Shown: positions 51,247 to 60,329, counted from the stretch's first letter. The stretch: 64,000 nucleotides of DNA from Micromonospora mirobrigensis (GCF_900091555.1 NZ_FMCX01000001.1:1054001-1118000), one strand, 5' to 3'. The notes: generated from the sequence alone by a model not told the origin. Made by a program: numbers and translations.

Positions 51247-53574
51247 ATGAACAGAGGTGCCATCTTCACCGTCGCCGTGCTGCTCGCCGCGAGCGGAGCC
51301 GTGGTCAGCGGCGGCGCACCGGCCGAGGCCGTGACCCGGGACGAGGTGGCTGGCCTCTCCCCGACCGCACCCGCCCTGGTGGTCGGCCCGGCGGGCACCG
51401 TCTACGACCCGGTGGGCGACCCGCCCACCTGGTACGCCATGACCGAGGCGCACGACTCGGGCAGCGTCGACGCCCCCAACCGCCTGGTCCACGGCGGGTT
51501 CCTGACCAACTACGACGGCGGCGGCTACTCGCCACCAGGGCAGATGTGGTCGACCGACCTCGCACAGACGTTCACCCCGACCAGCCCGGAGGGCTACGAG
51601 ACGAGCGCCCGACTCGACGACGGCAGGGTGGTGCGACCGGTGTTCACCGGCCAGACCTCCGTCTCACTCAACGAGCGCACCATCAGGGTGCAGTATTCGG
51701 TGGACGACGGGGTGACCTTCTTCTCGGAGGTGAACGCCCGGCTGAACATCGCGCCGCAGACGTTCTTCCACCCGACCGCCAACTTCTTCCCCAACTCGGT
51801 GATCCAGGTGCCGGGCGGTCCGCTGCTGATGGCCGGGTACGCCCAGATCAAGGACGCGGGTGGCAACCAGGTGGGCACCTCGCTGCTCATGCAGAGCACC
51901 GACGGCGGCAACTCCTGGACCCTGCGCAGCACGATCACCCAGGGCACGACCGCGCAGACCTACTCCGAGACGGCCATCGTCATCACGTCCAACGGTGACC
52001 TGCTGGCGGTGTCCCGCTCGTCGTCGTACGACAACCTGTGGGCACGACGCTCCACCGACCTGGGCCTCACCTGGACGGCGGCCCCGCAGGGCATTCCGGA
52101 GTTCGCCATCTCCGGCGGCGTCCGCCCGTTCGGCCGGATCAACCCGCGGCTGGCCCTGCTGCCCAACGGCATCCTGGTCCTGGTGGCCGGGCGTCCGGAC
52201 AACCACGTCGCGGTCTCCTACGACGGCACCGGCAAGGTGTGGAGCGCCAAGCAGGTCTTCTACGCCAACCACGACACGGCCGACCCGCAGAACATGAACA
52301 AGGGCAGCAGCGGCAACGCCGACTTCGCCTGGACCGAGGCCAACCGGGCCGCCCTGCTCGCCGACACCTGCCACGCGATCCGCTACAACAACGTCGACTC
52401 CAACAAGTGCACGTTGTTCGGCGGCACCATGTCCGGCGGCACCACCCAGTTCCAGCTCAAGCGGGCGTTCGCCGACATCCTGACCCCGGACACCGGCAAG
52501 ATCGACCTGGTCAGCAAGGCCGCCAGCGGGGCGGTCCAGCTCACCGGTGACCTTGGCGCCGTGCCCGGGCATCCCCGCACCGGGGCCCGGGGCGCCGTCG
52601 ACGGCAGCAACGAGGCCTGGTCCAGCGCCGTCCGGTCGGGCAGTGGCACCGGCACCCTCGACCTCACGCTCGACCGGGCGTACACGCTGTCGAAGGTCGG
52701 GCTGAGCCTGGCCATCGGGGCGACCGAGGACGCGACCGTGCAGACCCGACTCAACGTCACCGACCCCTGGTCGGACTGGTACACGGTCACCGGCCAGCGG
52801 AGCTACGCCTTGAAGTACTCCGCCGGCCTGACCCCTCGCACGGCCCGCTACGTCCGGGTGGTGACCGGGGCGGCCTCGGCCTGCCCGACCGGGGTCACCG
52901 CGCCGTGCAGCGTCCTCAACGAGGTCGAGTTGTACGCCAACGACGTCGACTCGTTCGAGAACGACCCGGTCAACGGCATCCCGCGCGGCTACTCGATCGA
53001 CCGTACGGTCGACGGCTCCACCGGCTACCTGGGGATCTGGGTGAGCCAGGCGACGGCCGGCAGCGGCACCAGGCGCGTCCTTCGGATCGCGGACAGCAGC
53101 ACCGTCCACCTCCCGGCGATCCGCCGGGTCGACTCGTCCGGCCCGACCAAGACCCTGGAGTTCCGGTTCCACCCCGACAAGTGGCGGCCCTCCGGCACCG
53201 GCGTACCGACGTCGGGGTTCCTCTTCGACGTGCTGGCCTCCCCGGTCAACGGCACCCGCCCGGCGGCCTACCACCTCGCCGCCTGGTTCGACGGCACGAT
53301 CCGGGCCTACGTCGGCGGCACCTGGCGCATCCTCGGCACGGGACCGGCCTTCGACCCGTCGACGTCCTGCGCCCCGACCTGCGTCTGGTCCACGATCAAG
53401 GTGCAGGCCACCACGACCCAGGCGACGGTCTCCGTCGGCGGCACCGTGATCGGGACGACGACCCGTTCCGACGGTACGACCAGCAACCTGACCGGCCACC
53501 AGTTCGCGGCCAGCAGCACGGCCTACCAGGACGAGACGTTCCTGGTCGACGACGTGTACACCAGCAACAGCTGA
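51247..53574 (+). CDS. Secreted multidomain sialidase-like protein
   Basis: A 775-residue exported protein. Signal peptide: MNRGAIFTVAVLLAASGAVV, cleaved near APAEA. Residues about 35-420 form a six-bladed BNR/sialidase propeller, with Asp boxes QSTDGGNSWTLR and RSTDLGLTWTA and an FGRINPRLALLPNG segment. About 430-580 resembles a discoidin/F5-8 carbohydrate-binding domain (LTLDRAYTLSKVGLSLAIGA), and about 590-775 a laminin-G/lectin-like module (TLEFRFHPDKWRPSG). Probably removes or recognises sialic acid or a related sugar outside the cell; the catalytic Arg triad and nucleophile Tyr were not assigned by eye. Confidence 0.87.
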   Translation: MNRGAIFTVAVLLAASGAVVSGGAPAEAVTRDEVAGLSPTAPALVVGPAGTVYDPVGDPPTWYAMTEAHDSGSVDAPNRLVHGGFLTNYDGGGYSPPGQMWSTDLAQTFTPTSPEGYETSARLDDGRVVRPVFTGQTSVSLNERTIRVQYSVDDGVTFFSEVNARLNIAPQTFFHPTANFFPNSVIQVPGGPLLMAGYAQIKDAGGNQVGTSLLMQSTDGGNSWTLRSTITQGTTAQTYSETAIVITSNGDLLAVSRSSSYDNLWARRSTDLGLTWTAAPQGIPEFAISGGVRPFGRINPRLALLPNGILVLVAGRPDNHVAVSYDGTGKVWSAKQVFYANHDTADPQNMNKGSSGNADFAWTEANRAALLADTCHAIRYNNVDSNKCTLFGGTMSGGTTQFQLKRAFADILTPDTGKIDLVSKAASGAVQLTGDLGAVPGHPRTGARGAVDGSNEAWSSAVRSGSGTGTLDLTLDRAYTLSKVGLSLAIGATEDATVQTRLNVTDPWSDWYTVTGQRSYALKYSAGLTPRTARYVRVVTGAASACPTGVTAPCSVLNEVELYANDVDSFENDPVNGIPRGYSIDRTVDGSTGYLGIWVSQATAGSGTRRVLRIADSSTVHLPAIRRVDSSGPTKTLEFRFHPDKWRPSGTGVPTSGFLFDVLASPVNGTRPAAYHLAAWFDGTIRAYVGGTWRILGTGPAFDPSTSCAPTCVWSTIKVQATTTQATVSVGGTVIGTTTRSDGTTSNLTGHQFAASSTAYQDETFLVDDVYTSNS

Positions 53575-53667
53575 GCAGCGCTCGGCCCGGTGGCGGACCC
53601 GATCCACGGGCCCGCTGCCGGGCCGTCCGGGCCGCCGGCGAGCGGGCGGGCAGCGCCGGCAGGCGGG

Positions 53668-54258
53668 CTACGCCGGGGGCAGCGGTCGCACCCGGTCCGC
53701 GTCGGCGAGCAGCGCGTCCCACTGCGGGTCGGGCCGGAAGCGGCCCAGGGTGAAGTCGTCGCCGAGCCGCTCCGCGAGCTGCCGCCACCAGGCGACGGCG
53801 CGCACCGGCCGCAGCCCGTGGCGCAGCGCCCCGGCGATGATGCAGCGTTGCAGCAGCAGCGTCGCGCCGACCGCGTCGAGGTCGGCCGTCGGCCCGTCCA
53901 GGGCGCGGGCCGCGCCGAGGCCGTTGCGCTCCATCTCCGAGTACGCCACCAGCGGCGGCGCGTCGGAGATCCGCACCGGCAGGGCGCTGTCGAGCTGCGA
54001 GGCGGTGTCGGCCGGCGCCCACACCACGTCGTCGTCGAGCAGGATCAGCGGCAGCACCGCCTCGCCGTGCCGCACGGCCAGCTCCAGGGCCGGGTCGCCC
54101 TGCGGGGAGGAGATCCGCCGGGCCCGCAGCACCGCGTCGGGCCGCAGCCGTACGGTGTCGTCGATCGCCGGCACGCTCACGTGCAGTTCGGGGCCGACCG
54201 CCCGCACCACGAGCGCCGGCAGGGCACCCAGTTCACGCCTCAGTTCACCGCTGTCCAC
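53668..54258 (-). CDS. Uncharacterised conserved protein
   Basis: A 196-residue soluble protein, no signal or membrane segment. Notable stretches are LPALVVRAVGPELHVSVPAI, VRHGEAVLPLILLDDDVVWA and GAARALDGPTADLDAVGATL. It may be an actinobacterial-specific family; no catalytic motif seen. Convergent in orientation with the sialidase-like gene (94-base gap) and divergent from the following membrane protein. Confidence 0.6.
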   Translation of the reverse strand: MDSGELRRELGALPALVVRAVGPELHVSVPAIDDTVRLRPDAVLRARRISSPQGDPALELAVRHGEAVLPLILLDDDVVWAPADTASQLDSALPVRISDAPPLVAYSEMERNGLGAARALDGPTADLDAVGATLLLQRCIIAGALRHGLRPVRAVAWWRQLAERLGDDFTLGRFRPDPQWDALLADADRVRPLPPA

Positions 54259-54354
54259 GGCTCACCCTATCCAGCGGTCCCGGCGCCCGGCGCGACGACC
54301 GTCGGCCACGAAGCGGTCTGTCGCCTGCTGGCGCGGACCGGCCATGATGGGACC

Positions 54355-55434
54355 ATGTCCGTCGATCCGGATCCGGCCGCCGTGGTCACCGGTCGCCCGC
54401 CGGCCCGCTGGCGTCGGGTCGCCCCCGCGGCGGGGTTGCTGGTGCTCGCCCCCTGGACGGCCGAGTGTTCGTGGGGTGGGTTCGCGGTCACCGACTTCCC
54501 GCTCGTCGTGATCTTCCTGGCCCCGATGTACGGCGGCGCGGCCGTACTCATCAGGGAGACCGTGCGGCGCACCGGGGCCGGCTGGCCGGCCGTGGTGCTG
54601 CTCGCCACCGCCTTCGGCGTGGTCCAGGCCGGCCTGGTGGACCAGTCGCTGTTCAACCCGGCCTTCCTGGCCGACACCGAGTACGCCGACACCCAGGCCA
54701 GCGCCGACTCCACCCACGTCCCGGTGCTCGGGATCAGCGCTCAGCAGGCGTCGGTGTACCTGGTCAACCACATCGCCCTGAGCATCTGCGCGCCCATCGC
54801 ACTGGTCGAGTCGATGATGTCCCCGGCCCGGCGCCGGGCGCCCTGGCTGGGCCGGATCGGGCTGGTCGTGGTCGGTGCCCTCTATCTGCTGGGCAGCCTG
54901 CTGATCTTCTCCGACGAGAGCGGACGGAAAGGGTTCCTGGCCAGCCCGCTCCAGCTCACCACGGCGGCGGTGCTGCCCCTCGTCCTGGTCGGCGCGGCGC
55001 TGCTGCCCCGGTGGCGGCAGGCCCCGCAACGGTCGGTGGCCCGTTCTCCGCACCCCGCCCTGCCCGGACTGCTGGTCTTCGTCGGCTTCCTGGCGGTGAA
55101 CTCGGTGCCCGGTTGGGCCGGCGTAGCGGTCCTGGCCGCCGTGGCGATCCTGGTCGGGACGCTCGTCGTGCGCTGGTCACGGCGGGCGGGATGGGGGCAA
55201 CGGCATGTGCTGGCGACCGTGGCCGGTGCGCTGCTCGCCGTCGCGGCGATGGCGTACGCGGCCCCGCCGTACGCCGCGGCCTCGCCCGGGATGGCACTGG
55301 CCAGCGACGTGCTGGCCAGCGTGATCATCCTGGTGCTCCTGTCCACCGCGTGGACGCGGATCAGGCGGCAGGAAGCTCCGGGCCACCGTCGAGCAGCGGC
55401 GCCAACAGGTCACCCGACTTCTCCACCCGCCTGA
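54355..55434 (+). CDS. Multi-spanning membrane protein of unknown function
   Basis: A 359-residue integral membrane protein with about 9-10 hydrophobic helices, starting MSVDPDPAAVVTGRPPARWR before the first helix (VAPAAGLLVLAPWTAE). It resembles actinobacterial uncharacterised permease-like proteins (LVVIFLAPMYGGAAVLIRET, HIALSICAPIALVESM). No transporter or enzyme motif was recognised. Its last 74 bases overlap the convergent NHEJ polymerase gene, an unusually long 3' overlap, so its C-terminus (Pro/His/Arg-rich) may be extended relative to family members. Confidence 0.7.
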   Translation: MSVDPDPAAVVTGRPPARWRRVAPAAGLLVLAPWTAECSWGGFAVTDFPLVVIFLAPMYGGAAVLIRETVRRTGAGWPAVVLLATAFGVVQAGLVDQSLFNPAFLADTEYADTQASADSTHVPVLGISAQQASVYLVNHIALSICAPIALVESMMSPARRRAPWLGRIGLVVVGALYLLGSLLIFSDESGRKGFLASPLQLTTAAVLPLVLVGAALLPRWRQAPQRSVARSPHPALPGLLVFVGFLAVNSVPGWAGVAVLAAVAILVGTLVVRWSRRAGWGQRHVLATVAGALLAVAAMAYAAPPYAAASPGMALASDVLASVIILVLLSTAWTRIRRQEAPGHRRAAAPTGHPTSPPA

Positions 55435-56272
55435 GCACCTCGGTCGCCGGGTACGGCTTCGTCGCCGGCCGCCTCCCGGCCGCCCCCGCCGCCACCTCGT
55501 CCCAGGTCAGCGGCGTCGACACCGACGGCACCGCCTGGGCGCGCAGCGAGTACGGCGCCACCGTCGTCTTCGCCGCGTTGTTCTGGCTCCAGTCGATGAA
55601 GACCTTGCCGGGGCGCAGGTTCTTCGCCATCTTCGACACGACCAACTTCGGGTGCGCCTGCTCCAGCTCCCGCGCGATCCGCCTGGCATAGCCGGACACG
55701 TCCTCGGCGTCCTGCGTGCCGGCGATCGGGCAGCAGAGCTGCATGCCCTTCTTGCCCGACGTCTTCGGGTAGGAGTCGATGCCGTCGGCCGCGAGCCGGT
55801 CGCGCATCAGCAGCGCGACCTCGCAGCACTGCCGCAGGGCCGCCGGGGCGCCCGGGTCCAGGTCGACCACCATCAGGTCCGGGTGTGCGCCGATCTTCCA
55901 CTGCGGGATGTGCAGCTCCAGGGCGGCCAGATTGGCCAGCCAGACCAGGGTGGGCAGGTCGTCGGCGACCACGTAGTCGATGGTCTCCCGCCCCTTGCTG
56001 GAGCCGGGGGCGGGCAGGTTCTCGGTGCGTACCCAGCTCGGGGTGGCGGCCGGGGCGTTCTTCTCGAAGAACGAGCTCCCTTCGACGCCGTTGGGGAAGC
56101 GGATCCGGGTGAGCGCCCGGTCGGCCAGGTGCGGCAGCAGCACCGGCGCTATCCGGGTGTAGTAGTCGATCACCTCGCCCTTGGTGAAGCCTGCCTTCGG
56201 GAAGAGCACCTTGTCCAGGTTGGACAGCTCCAGCGAGCGCCCCTCGACCTCGACCTTGAACCGCTCAGGCAT
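55361..56272 (-). CDS. NHEJ DNA polymerase domain protein (LigD polymerase type)
   Basis: A 303-residue archaeo-eukaryotic primase-like polymerase/ribonucleotidyl transferase that fills ends during non-homologous end joining. Family segments: LSNLDKVLFPKAGFTKGEVI, YYTRIAPVLLPHLADRALT, the catalytic acidic pair in LMVVDLDPGAPAAL, and PKTSGKKGMQLCCPIAGT. ATG 56272 overlaps the ligase stop by 8 bases, so the two are coupled. The single-domain form differs from the three-domain LigD of mycobacteria. Confidence 0.92.
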   Translation of the reverse strand: MPERFKVEVEGRSLELSNLDKVLFPKAGFTKGEVIDYYTRIAPVLLPHLADRALTRIRFPNGVEGSSFFEKNAPAATPSWVRTENLPAPGSSKGRETIDYVVADDLPTLVWLANLAALELHIPQWKIGAHPDLMVVDLDPGAPAALRQCCEVALLMRDRLAADGIDSYPKTSGKKGMQLCCPIAGTQDAEDVSGYARRIARELEQAHPKLVVSKMAKNLRPGKVFIDWSQNNAAKTTVAPYSLRAQAVPSVSTPLTWDEVAAGAAGRRPATKPYPATEVLRRVEKSGDLLAPLLDGGPELPAA

Positions 56273-57251
56273 CGTCGGCCACCTCCTCCGCCGGCTTGTC
56301 CGGGCGCAGCCGCAGGATCCGGGGGAAGCGCAGCCGCCCGTCCGGGGTGCGCTGCCCGTACTTCACCTCGACCACCACCTGCGGACGTACCCAGATCGCC
56401 CCCCGGGCATCCTCGCGCGGCACGTCGTCGGCGAACGGTGACCCGGGTGAGCGCAGCGGCTCCAGCTCGCGCAGCAGCTCGCGTTCGATGGGCGCGCCGA
56501 TCCCCCCGCCGACCCGGCCCCGGTAGGTGAGCCGGCCGTCCGGGCCGGGCACCCCGACCAGCAGGCCGCCGATCTTGCGGGCGCCGGGGCGCCAGCCGCC
56601 GACCACGAAGTCCCCGGTCACCTCCAGCTTGACCTTCACCCACTCCGGCGAGCGCACCCCGGACCGGTAGGCCGAGTCGACCCGCTTGGCCATCACCCCC
56701 TCCAGGCCGTGCTCGCCGGCCGCCTCGTAGGTCGCCGGGCCGTCGCCGAAGGCCGGCGGGACCGCCCACCGGGCCGCGCCGAGGCCGAGCGACTCCAGCG
56801 CCGCCCGCCGCTCCCGGTAGGGACGCCCGGTCAGGTCCTCGCCGCGCAACCGCAACAGGTCGAAGACCATGTACGTGACGGGCACGGTGGCCGCCAGCCG
56901 GGCCGCCTTCGCCGCGTTGCGGACGTGCATCCGCTCGGCCAGGGCGGTGAACGACGGCTGACCGTCGGTGAAGAGCACCACCTCGCCGTCGAGCAGCGCG
57001 TCGTCGACCTGCTCGGCCAGGGTGATCAGTTCCGGGTACGCGACGGTGACGTCCACGCCGCTGCGGGCGTACAGGCGCTGGCGGTGCTGCTGGATGTCGG
57101 CGAGGGCCCGGATGCCGTCCCACTTGAACTCGTACGCCCAGCCGGCACCGGCCGGGAGCTGCCCGGTGATCGCGAGCATCGGCTTCAACGGCGCGCCGGG
57201 CACCTTTCGACTGTAGTAGCGCGCGGAAGAGCGTGCAGGTCGTTCGATCAT
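56265..57251 (-). CDS. ATP-dependent DNA ligase for end joining (LigD ligase-domain type)
   Basis: A 328-residue ATP-dependent ligase sealing ends after Ku binding. The nucleotidyl-transferase Lys43 lies in YEFKWDGIRALADI (motif I), followed by LDGEVVLFTDG (motif III), EGVMAKRVDSAYRSGVRSPE (motif IV) and KVKLEVTGDFVVGGWRPGA (motif V), then an OB-fold. ATG 57251 begins only 38 bases from the divergent Ku gene. Its stop overlaps the polymerase gene, forming a two-gene operon. Confidence 0.93.
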   Translation of the reverse strand: MIERPARSSARYYSRKVPGAPLKPMLAITGQLPAGAGWAYEFKWDGIRALADIQQHRQRLYARSGVDVTVAYPELITLAEQVDDALLDGEVVLFTDGQPSFTALAERMHVRNAAKAARLAATVPVTYMVFDLLRLRGEDLTGRPYRERRAALESLGLGAARWAVPPAFGDGPATYEAAGEHGLEGVMAKRVDSAYRSGVRSPEWVKVKLEVTGDFVVGGWRPGARKIGGLLVGVPGPDGRLTYRGRVGGGIGAPIERELLRELEPLRSPGSPFADDVPREDARGAIWVRPQVVVEVKYGQRTPDGRLRFPRILRLRPDKPAEEVADDA

Positions 57252-57289
57252 TTGGGATTCTGGTCAGGATCTCCGGAGAGGAGCACGCC

Positions 57290-58333
57290 ATGCGGGCGAT
57301 CTGGAAAGGGGCCGTGTCGTTCGGGCTGGTCTCGATCGGCGTGAAGCTCTACTCGGCCACCGAGGAGAAGGACATCCGCTTCCACCAGGTGCACCGCTCC
57401 GACGGTGGTCGTATCCGGTACAAGCGGACCTGCTCGGTCTGCGGCGAGGAGGTCACCTACGACGACATCGCCAAGGGGTACGACCTCGGCGGCGGCGAGA
57501 TGGTGATCCTGACCGACGAGGACTTCGCCGACCTGCCGCTGACCAGCTCCCGGGCGATCGACGTGCTGGAGTTCGTCCCCGCCGAGCAGGTCGACCCGAT
57601 CCTCTACAACAAGGCCTATTTCCTCGAGCCGGAGGGCACGGCGACCAAGCCGTACGTGCTGCTGCGCGACGCGCTCGCCGACTCGGAGCGGGTGGCCATC
57701 GTCAAGGTGGCGCTGCGCCAACGCGAACAGCTCGCCACCCTGCGGGTACGCGAGGGCGTGCTGCTGCTCAACACGATGCTCTGGCCGGACGAGGTGCGTA
57801 CCCCCGACTTCGGTTTCCTGGACGAGGACCTGAAGGTTCGCCCCCCGGAGCTGGCCATGGCCAGTTCGCTGATCGACTCGATGACCGGCGAGTTCGCGCC
57901 GGACGCCTTCACCGACGACTACCGGGCGGCGTTGCAGGAGGTCATCGACGCGAAGGTCGAGGGACGCGAGGTCGTCCAGCCGGAGGAGGAAGAGGCCGCG
58001 CCGGCCGCGGCGGTGGATCTGATGGCCGCGCTGCGGGCGTCGGTGGACCGGGCCCGGGCGGCTCGGGGCGAGGCGCCCGAGGGTGGCGGCGCGGGTCAGC
58101 CCACCCCGATCTCGTCGGCCCGGTCGGCGCAGAAGAAGGCCGCCCCGGCAGGGAAGGCCGCCCCGGCGAAGAAGACCGCGGAGAAGAAGGCCGCCCCGGC
58201 GAAGAAGACGGCAGCGAAGAAGGCCGAGCCGGCGAAGAAGGCCGCCGCCAAGAAGACCGCGGAGAAGAAGGCCACCAAGGCGCCCGCGAAGAAGACCGCC
58301 GAGAAGAAGGCGGCCCCCCGCAAGACCGCCTGA
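57290..58333 (+). CDS. ku: Non-homologous end-joining protein Ku
   Basis: A 347-residue homodimeric DNA-end-binding protein that recruits the ligase and polymerase encoded divergently. The Ku core (MRAIWKGAVSFGLVSIGVKL, CSVCGEEVTYDDIAKGYDLG, YFLEPEGTATKPYVLLRDAL) runs to about residue 250. It is followed by a long Lys/Ala-rich tail made of AKKTAEKKAAP-like units, as in other actinobacterial Ku proteins with a basic DNA-bridging extension. ATG 57290 has GGAGAGGAG at good spacing. Confidence 0.95.
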   Translation: MRAIWKGAVSFGLVSIGVKLYSATEEKDIRFHQVHRSDGGRIRYKRTCSVCGEEVTYDDIAKGYDLGGGEMVILTDEDFADLPLTSSRAIDVLEFVPAEQVDPILYNKAYFLEPEGTATKPYVLLRDALADSERVAIVKVALRQREQLATLRVREGVLLLNTMLWPDEVRTPDFGFLDEDLKVRPPELAMASSLIDSMTGEFAPDAFTDDYRAALQEVIDAKVEGREVVQPEEEEAAPAAAVDLMAALRASVDRARAARGEAPEGGGAGQPTPISSARSAQKKAAPAGKAAPAKKTAEKKAAPAKKTAAKKAEPAKKAAAKKTAEKKATKAPAKKTAEKKAAPRKTA

Positions 58334-58340
58334 CCGGGGT

Positions 58341-58363
58341 GCAGGGAGGGGCCCCCTTCTGAC
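58341..58363 (+). repeat. Half copy of the GGGGCCCC repeat
   Basis: GCAGGGAGGGGCCCCCTTCT resembles the first half-site of the 54-base repeat; the TTAAC tail is changed to TGACA and the second half is missing. It lies between the convergent Ku and oxidoreductase genes. Confidence 0.6.
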
Positions 58364-58366
58364 AGC

Positions 58367-58759
58367 TCAGCCTCGGCCGAGCTTCTGGGTGGGGGTGATC
58401 CGGACGATCACCCGCTCCTCGCCGGCCCGGCGGAACGGGTAGGTGTCCTGACCCAGGTACTTCTTCGCCATCCGGTCGATGTGCTCGTCCGCACCCTCCG
58501 TGACGAACTCGACGGCGCCCTTCACCCAGAGGGTGCGGAAGTCGTCGGCCTTGTCCACCACGGACACCGCGACCACCGGGTTGCGCTGCATGTTGTTGAA
58601 CTTCTGCCGCCCCTTGGCGGTGTTGAAGATGATGTGCTCGCCGTCGGTGTCCACCCAGACCGGGGTCACGTGCGGCGTGCCGTCGGGTTCGATGGTGGCC
58701 ACATGGGCGAGCTGCGGCTCGGAGAGCAGGGCCACGTCTGCTTCGGTGAGGATCGCCAT
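58367..58759 (-). CDS. PPOX-class F420-dependent oxidoreductase
   Basis: A 130-residue split-beta-barrel flavin/F420-binding protein. Segments LAHVATIEPDGTPHVTPVWV and IIFNTAKGRQKFNNMQRNPV match the F420-dependent PPOX family of actinobacteria, involved in reduction of small molecules. ATG 58759 (MAILTEADVALLSEPQ). Convergent with Ku; no biosynthetic neighbours. Substrate unknown. Confidence 0.9.
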   Translation of the reverse strand: MAILTEADVALLSEPQLAHVATIEPDGTPHVTPVWVDTDGEHIIFNTAKGRQKFNNMQRNPVVAVSVVDKADDFRTLWVKGAVEFVTEGADEHIDRMAKKYLGQDTYPFRRAGEERVIVRITPTQKLGRG

Positions 58760-58819
58760 GCACCGGAAACTACCTCCGATGGGTACGCTCCGCCGGCCAC
58801 CCCCGCCGAGAGGACCCGC

Positions 58820-59467
58820 ATGCCGTACCTGCCCGAGTTGGACCGTCTGCTCACCCCCGGTCCGCACTCCGCCGACGACGCCGGGGAGTACGTCATCGAG
58901 GCGTACCCGGCGGGCACCGTGGTGCTGCCCACCGGGCAGGTGGTCGGCTGCGACCCGTTCGTCGGCGCGGACTCCGAGCCGTACACCGTCACCGTGGCCC
59001 CGGGCTCCTACCCGGCGCGGGCCTGGGTGGCGTCGGTACGCCGCGACGGCGTCGAGACCGACCGCCGGGTGGCCGCCCTCCAACTGGTGATCCGCGACGA
59101 GCCGGTGGCCGGCTGGGAGCCGGCGCTGGTCGACGACCAGGACCCGACCGCCCTCGCCGACGACGACTTCTTCGGCTACGGCGTGGACACCGGCACCGGC
59201 ACCCTCGCCGACCGGGCGGCGCTGGCCGTGCTCGAGGGCTGGGACGACGACCGGACGGTCGGCGCCTTCGCGGCCGAGCAGGACGCCGCCGCCGGTCCGG
59301 TCCCGGGGCTGGTCGACGCGGTGGTCGACGAGTCGACCGGGGCGAACGTGCTGACCGTCTGGTCGGGCTGGGGTGACGGCTGTTACGGCACCTGGATCGG
59401 TCGCACCGCCGGCGGGGCGGTCGCCTGCTTCGTGACCGACTTCGCGGTGCTGCCGTGGCCACAGTGA
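58820..59467 (+). CDS. DUF4241 protein
   Basis: A 215-residue protein of unknown function: LPTGQVVGCDPFVGADSEPY, TVTVAPGSYPARAWVASV and the C-terminal WGDGCYGTWIGRTAGGAVAC with FVTDFAVLPWPQ are typical of DUF4241. No catalytic residues can be assigned. ATG 58820 with AGAGGA upstream. Divergent from the PPOX gene with 60 bases between starts. Confidence 0.87.
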   Translation: MPYLPELDRLLTPGPHSADDAGEYVIEAYPAGTVVLPTGQVVGCDPFVGADSEPYTVTVAPGSYPARAWVASVRRDGVETDRRVAALQLVIRDEPVAGWEPALVDDQDPTALADDDFFGYGVDTGTGTLADRAALAVLEGWDDDRTVGAFAAEQDAAAGPVPGLVDAVVDESTGANVLTVWSGWGDGCYGTWIGRTAGGAVACFVTDFAVLPWPQ

Positions 59468-59576
59468 CGGGTGTGAAAGGCAGGCGGCGGCGGGCCGGCC
59501 GCGGCGGGTACCGTGTGCGCTGGCCCCGGCACCGGTCGCCCGGGCCCCAGCACCCAACCGGCAGGGAGTCGACGAC

Positions 59577-60251
59577 GTGAGCGAAAAGGTGCAGAACCGG
59601 TCGGAGGACGACGCCCCGGGCACCAAGCGGGAGCGGCGGCTCGCCGCCCAGCTGGCCGCGAAGAAGGCCGCCGAGGCGCGCAAGCGGCGCCAGGCGATGC
59701 TGGGCGCCTTCGCCGGTGTCTTGGCCGTGGCCGCCCTGATCGGTGGCATCGTCTGGCTCAACAGCGGCGACGACGACAAGCCGGCCACCGCCACCCCGAC
59801 GGCCACCGCCGAGGCCACCGCCCCGGCGGCGGAGCAGCCGCCCACCCCGGGCGCGCCGCAGCTGCCCCCGGGCACCGACCCGGCGCTGGCCAAGCGGCCC
59901 GAGGTCGCCGCCGGCAAGGGCGAGCTGACCAAGCTGACGGTCACCCCGCTGGTCAAGGGGAAGGGCCCGGCGGTGAAGGCCGGCCAGACCATCACCACGA
60001 ACTACGTGGGCGTCTTCTACAAGGACGGCAAGGAGTTCGACGCCTCCTGGAACGGCGGTCAGCCGGTCAGCTTCCCGATCGGCGTCGGTCAGGTCATCAA
60101 GGGCTGGGACCAGGGCCTGGTCGGCGTGCCGGTGGGCAGCCGCGTGCAGCTCGACATCCCGCAGGCGCTGGCGTACCCCGACGCCTCCCCGGAGAACGGC
60201 CGTCCGGCCGGCCCGCTGCGCTTCGTGGTGGACGTCCTCGCCGCGCAGTAG
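59577..60251 (+). CDS. Membrane-anchored FKBP-type peptidyl-prolyl isomerase
   Basis: A 224-residue protein folding catalyst outside the membrane. A charged cytoplasmic N-terminus (residues 1-38) is followed by a transmembrane helix (AMLGAFAGVLAVAALIGGIV), a Thr/Ala/Pro linker and the FKBP domain from about residue 110 (VNYVGVFYKDGKEF-like TTNYVGVFYKDGKEFDASW, SFPIGVGQVIKGWDQGLVG). The active-site aromatic residues are in place. GTG 59577. A hairpin follows the stop. Confidence 0.92.
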   Translation: MSEKVQNRSEDDAPGTKRERRLAAQLAAKKAAEARKRRQAMLGAFAGVLAVAALIGGIVWLNSGDDDKPATATPTATAEATAPAAEQPPTPGAPQLPPGTDPALAKRPEVAAGKGELTKLTVTPLVKGKGPAVKAGQTITTNYVGVFYKDGKEFDASWNGGQPVSFPIGVGQVIKGWDQGLVGVPVGSRVQLDIPQALAYPDASPENGRPAGPLRFVVDVLAAQ

Positions 60252-60297
60252 GTCACATCGCTCTTCCTCCACGTCACCCACGGGCAGTAGGTTCACA

Positions 60298-60329
60298 GTC
60301 ACCGAGGGCGGTCCGCCGTCCTCGGTGAC
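60298..60329 (+). terminator. Hairpin after the FKBP gene
   Basis: GTCACCGAGG (60298-60307) pairs with CCTCGGTGAC (60320-60329) across 12 bases. It ends about 25 bases before the next gene's preferred start. Confidence 0.65.

Noticed and set aside
53590..54354. Upstream extension of the membrane protein frame by 255 codons
   Set aside because: It runs antisense through the conserved gene at 53668-54258 and lacks membrane or domain character; the ATG at 54355 is sufficient.
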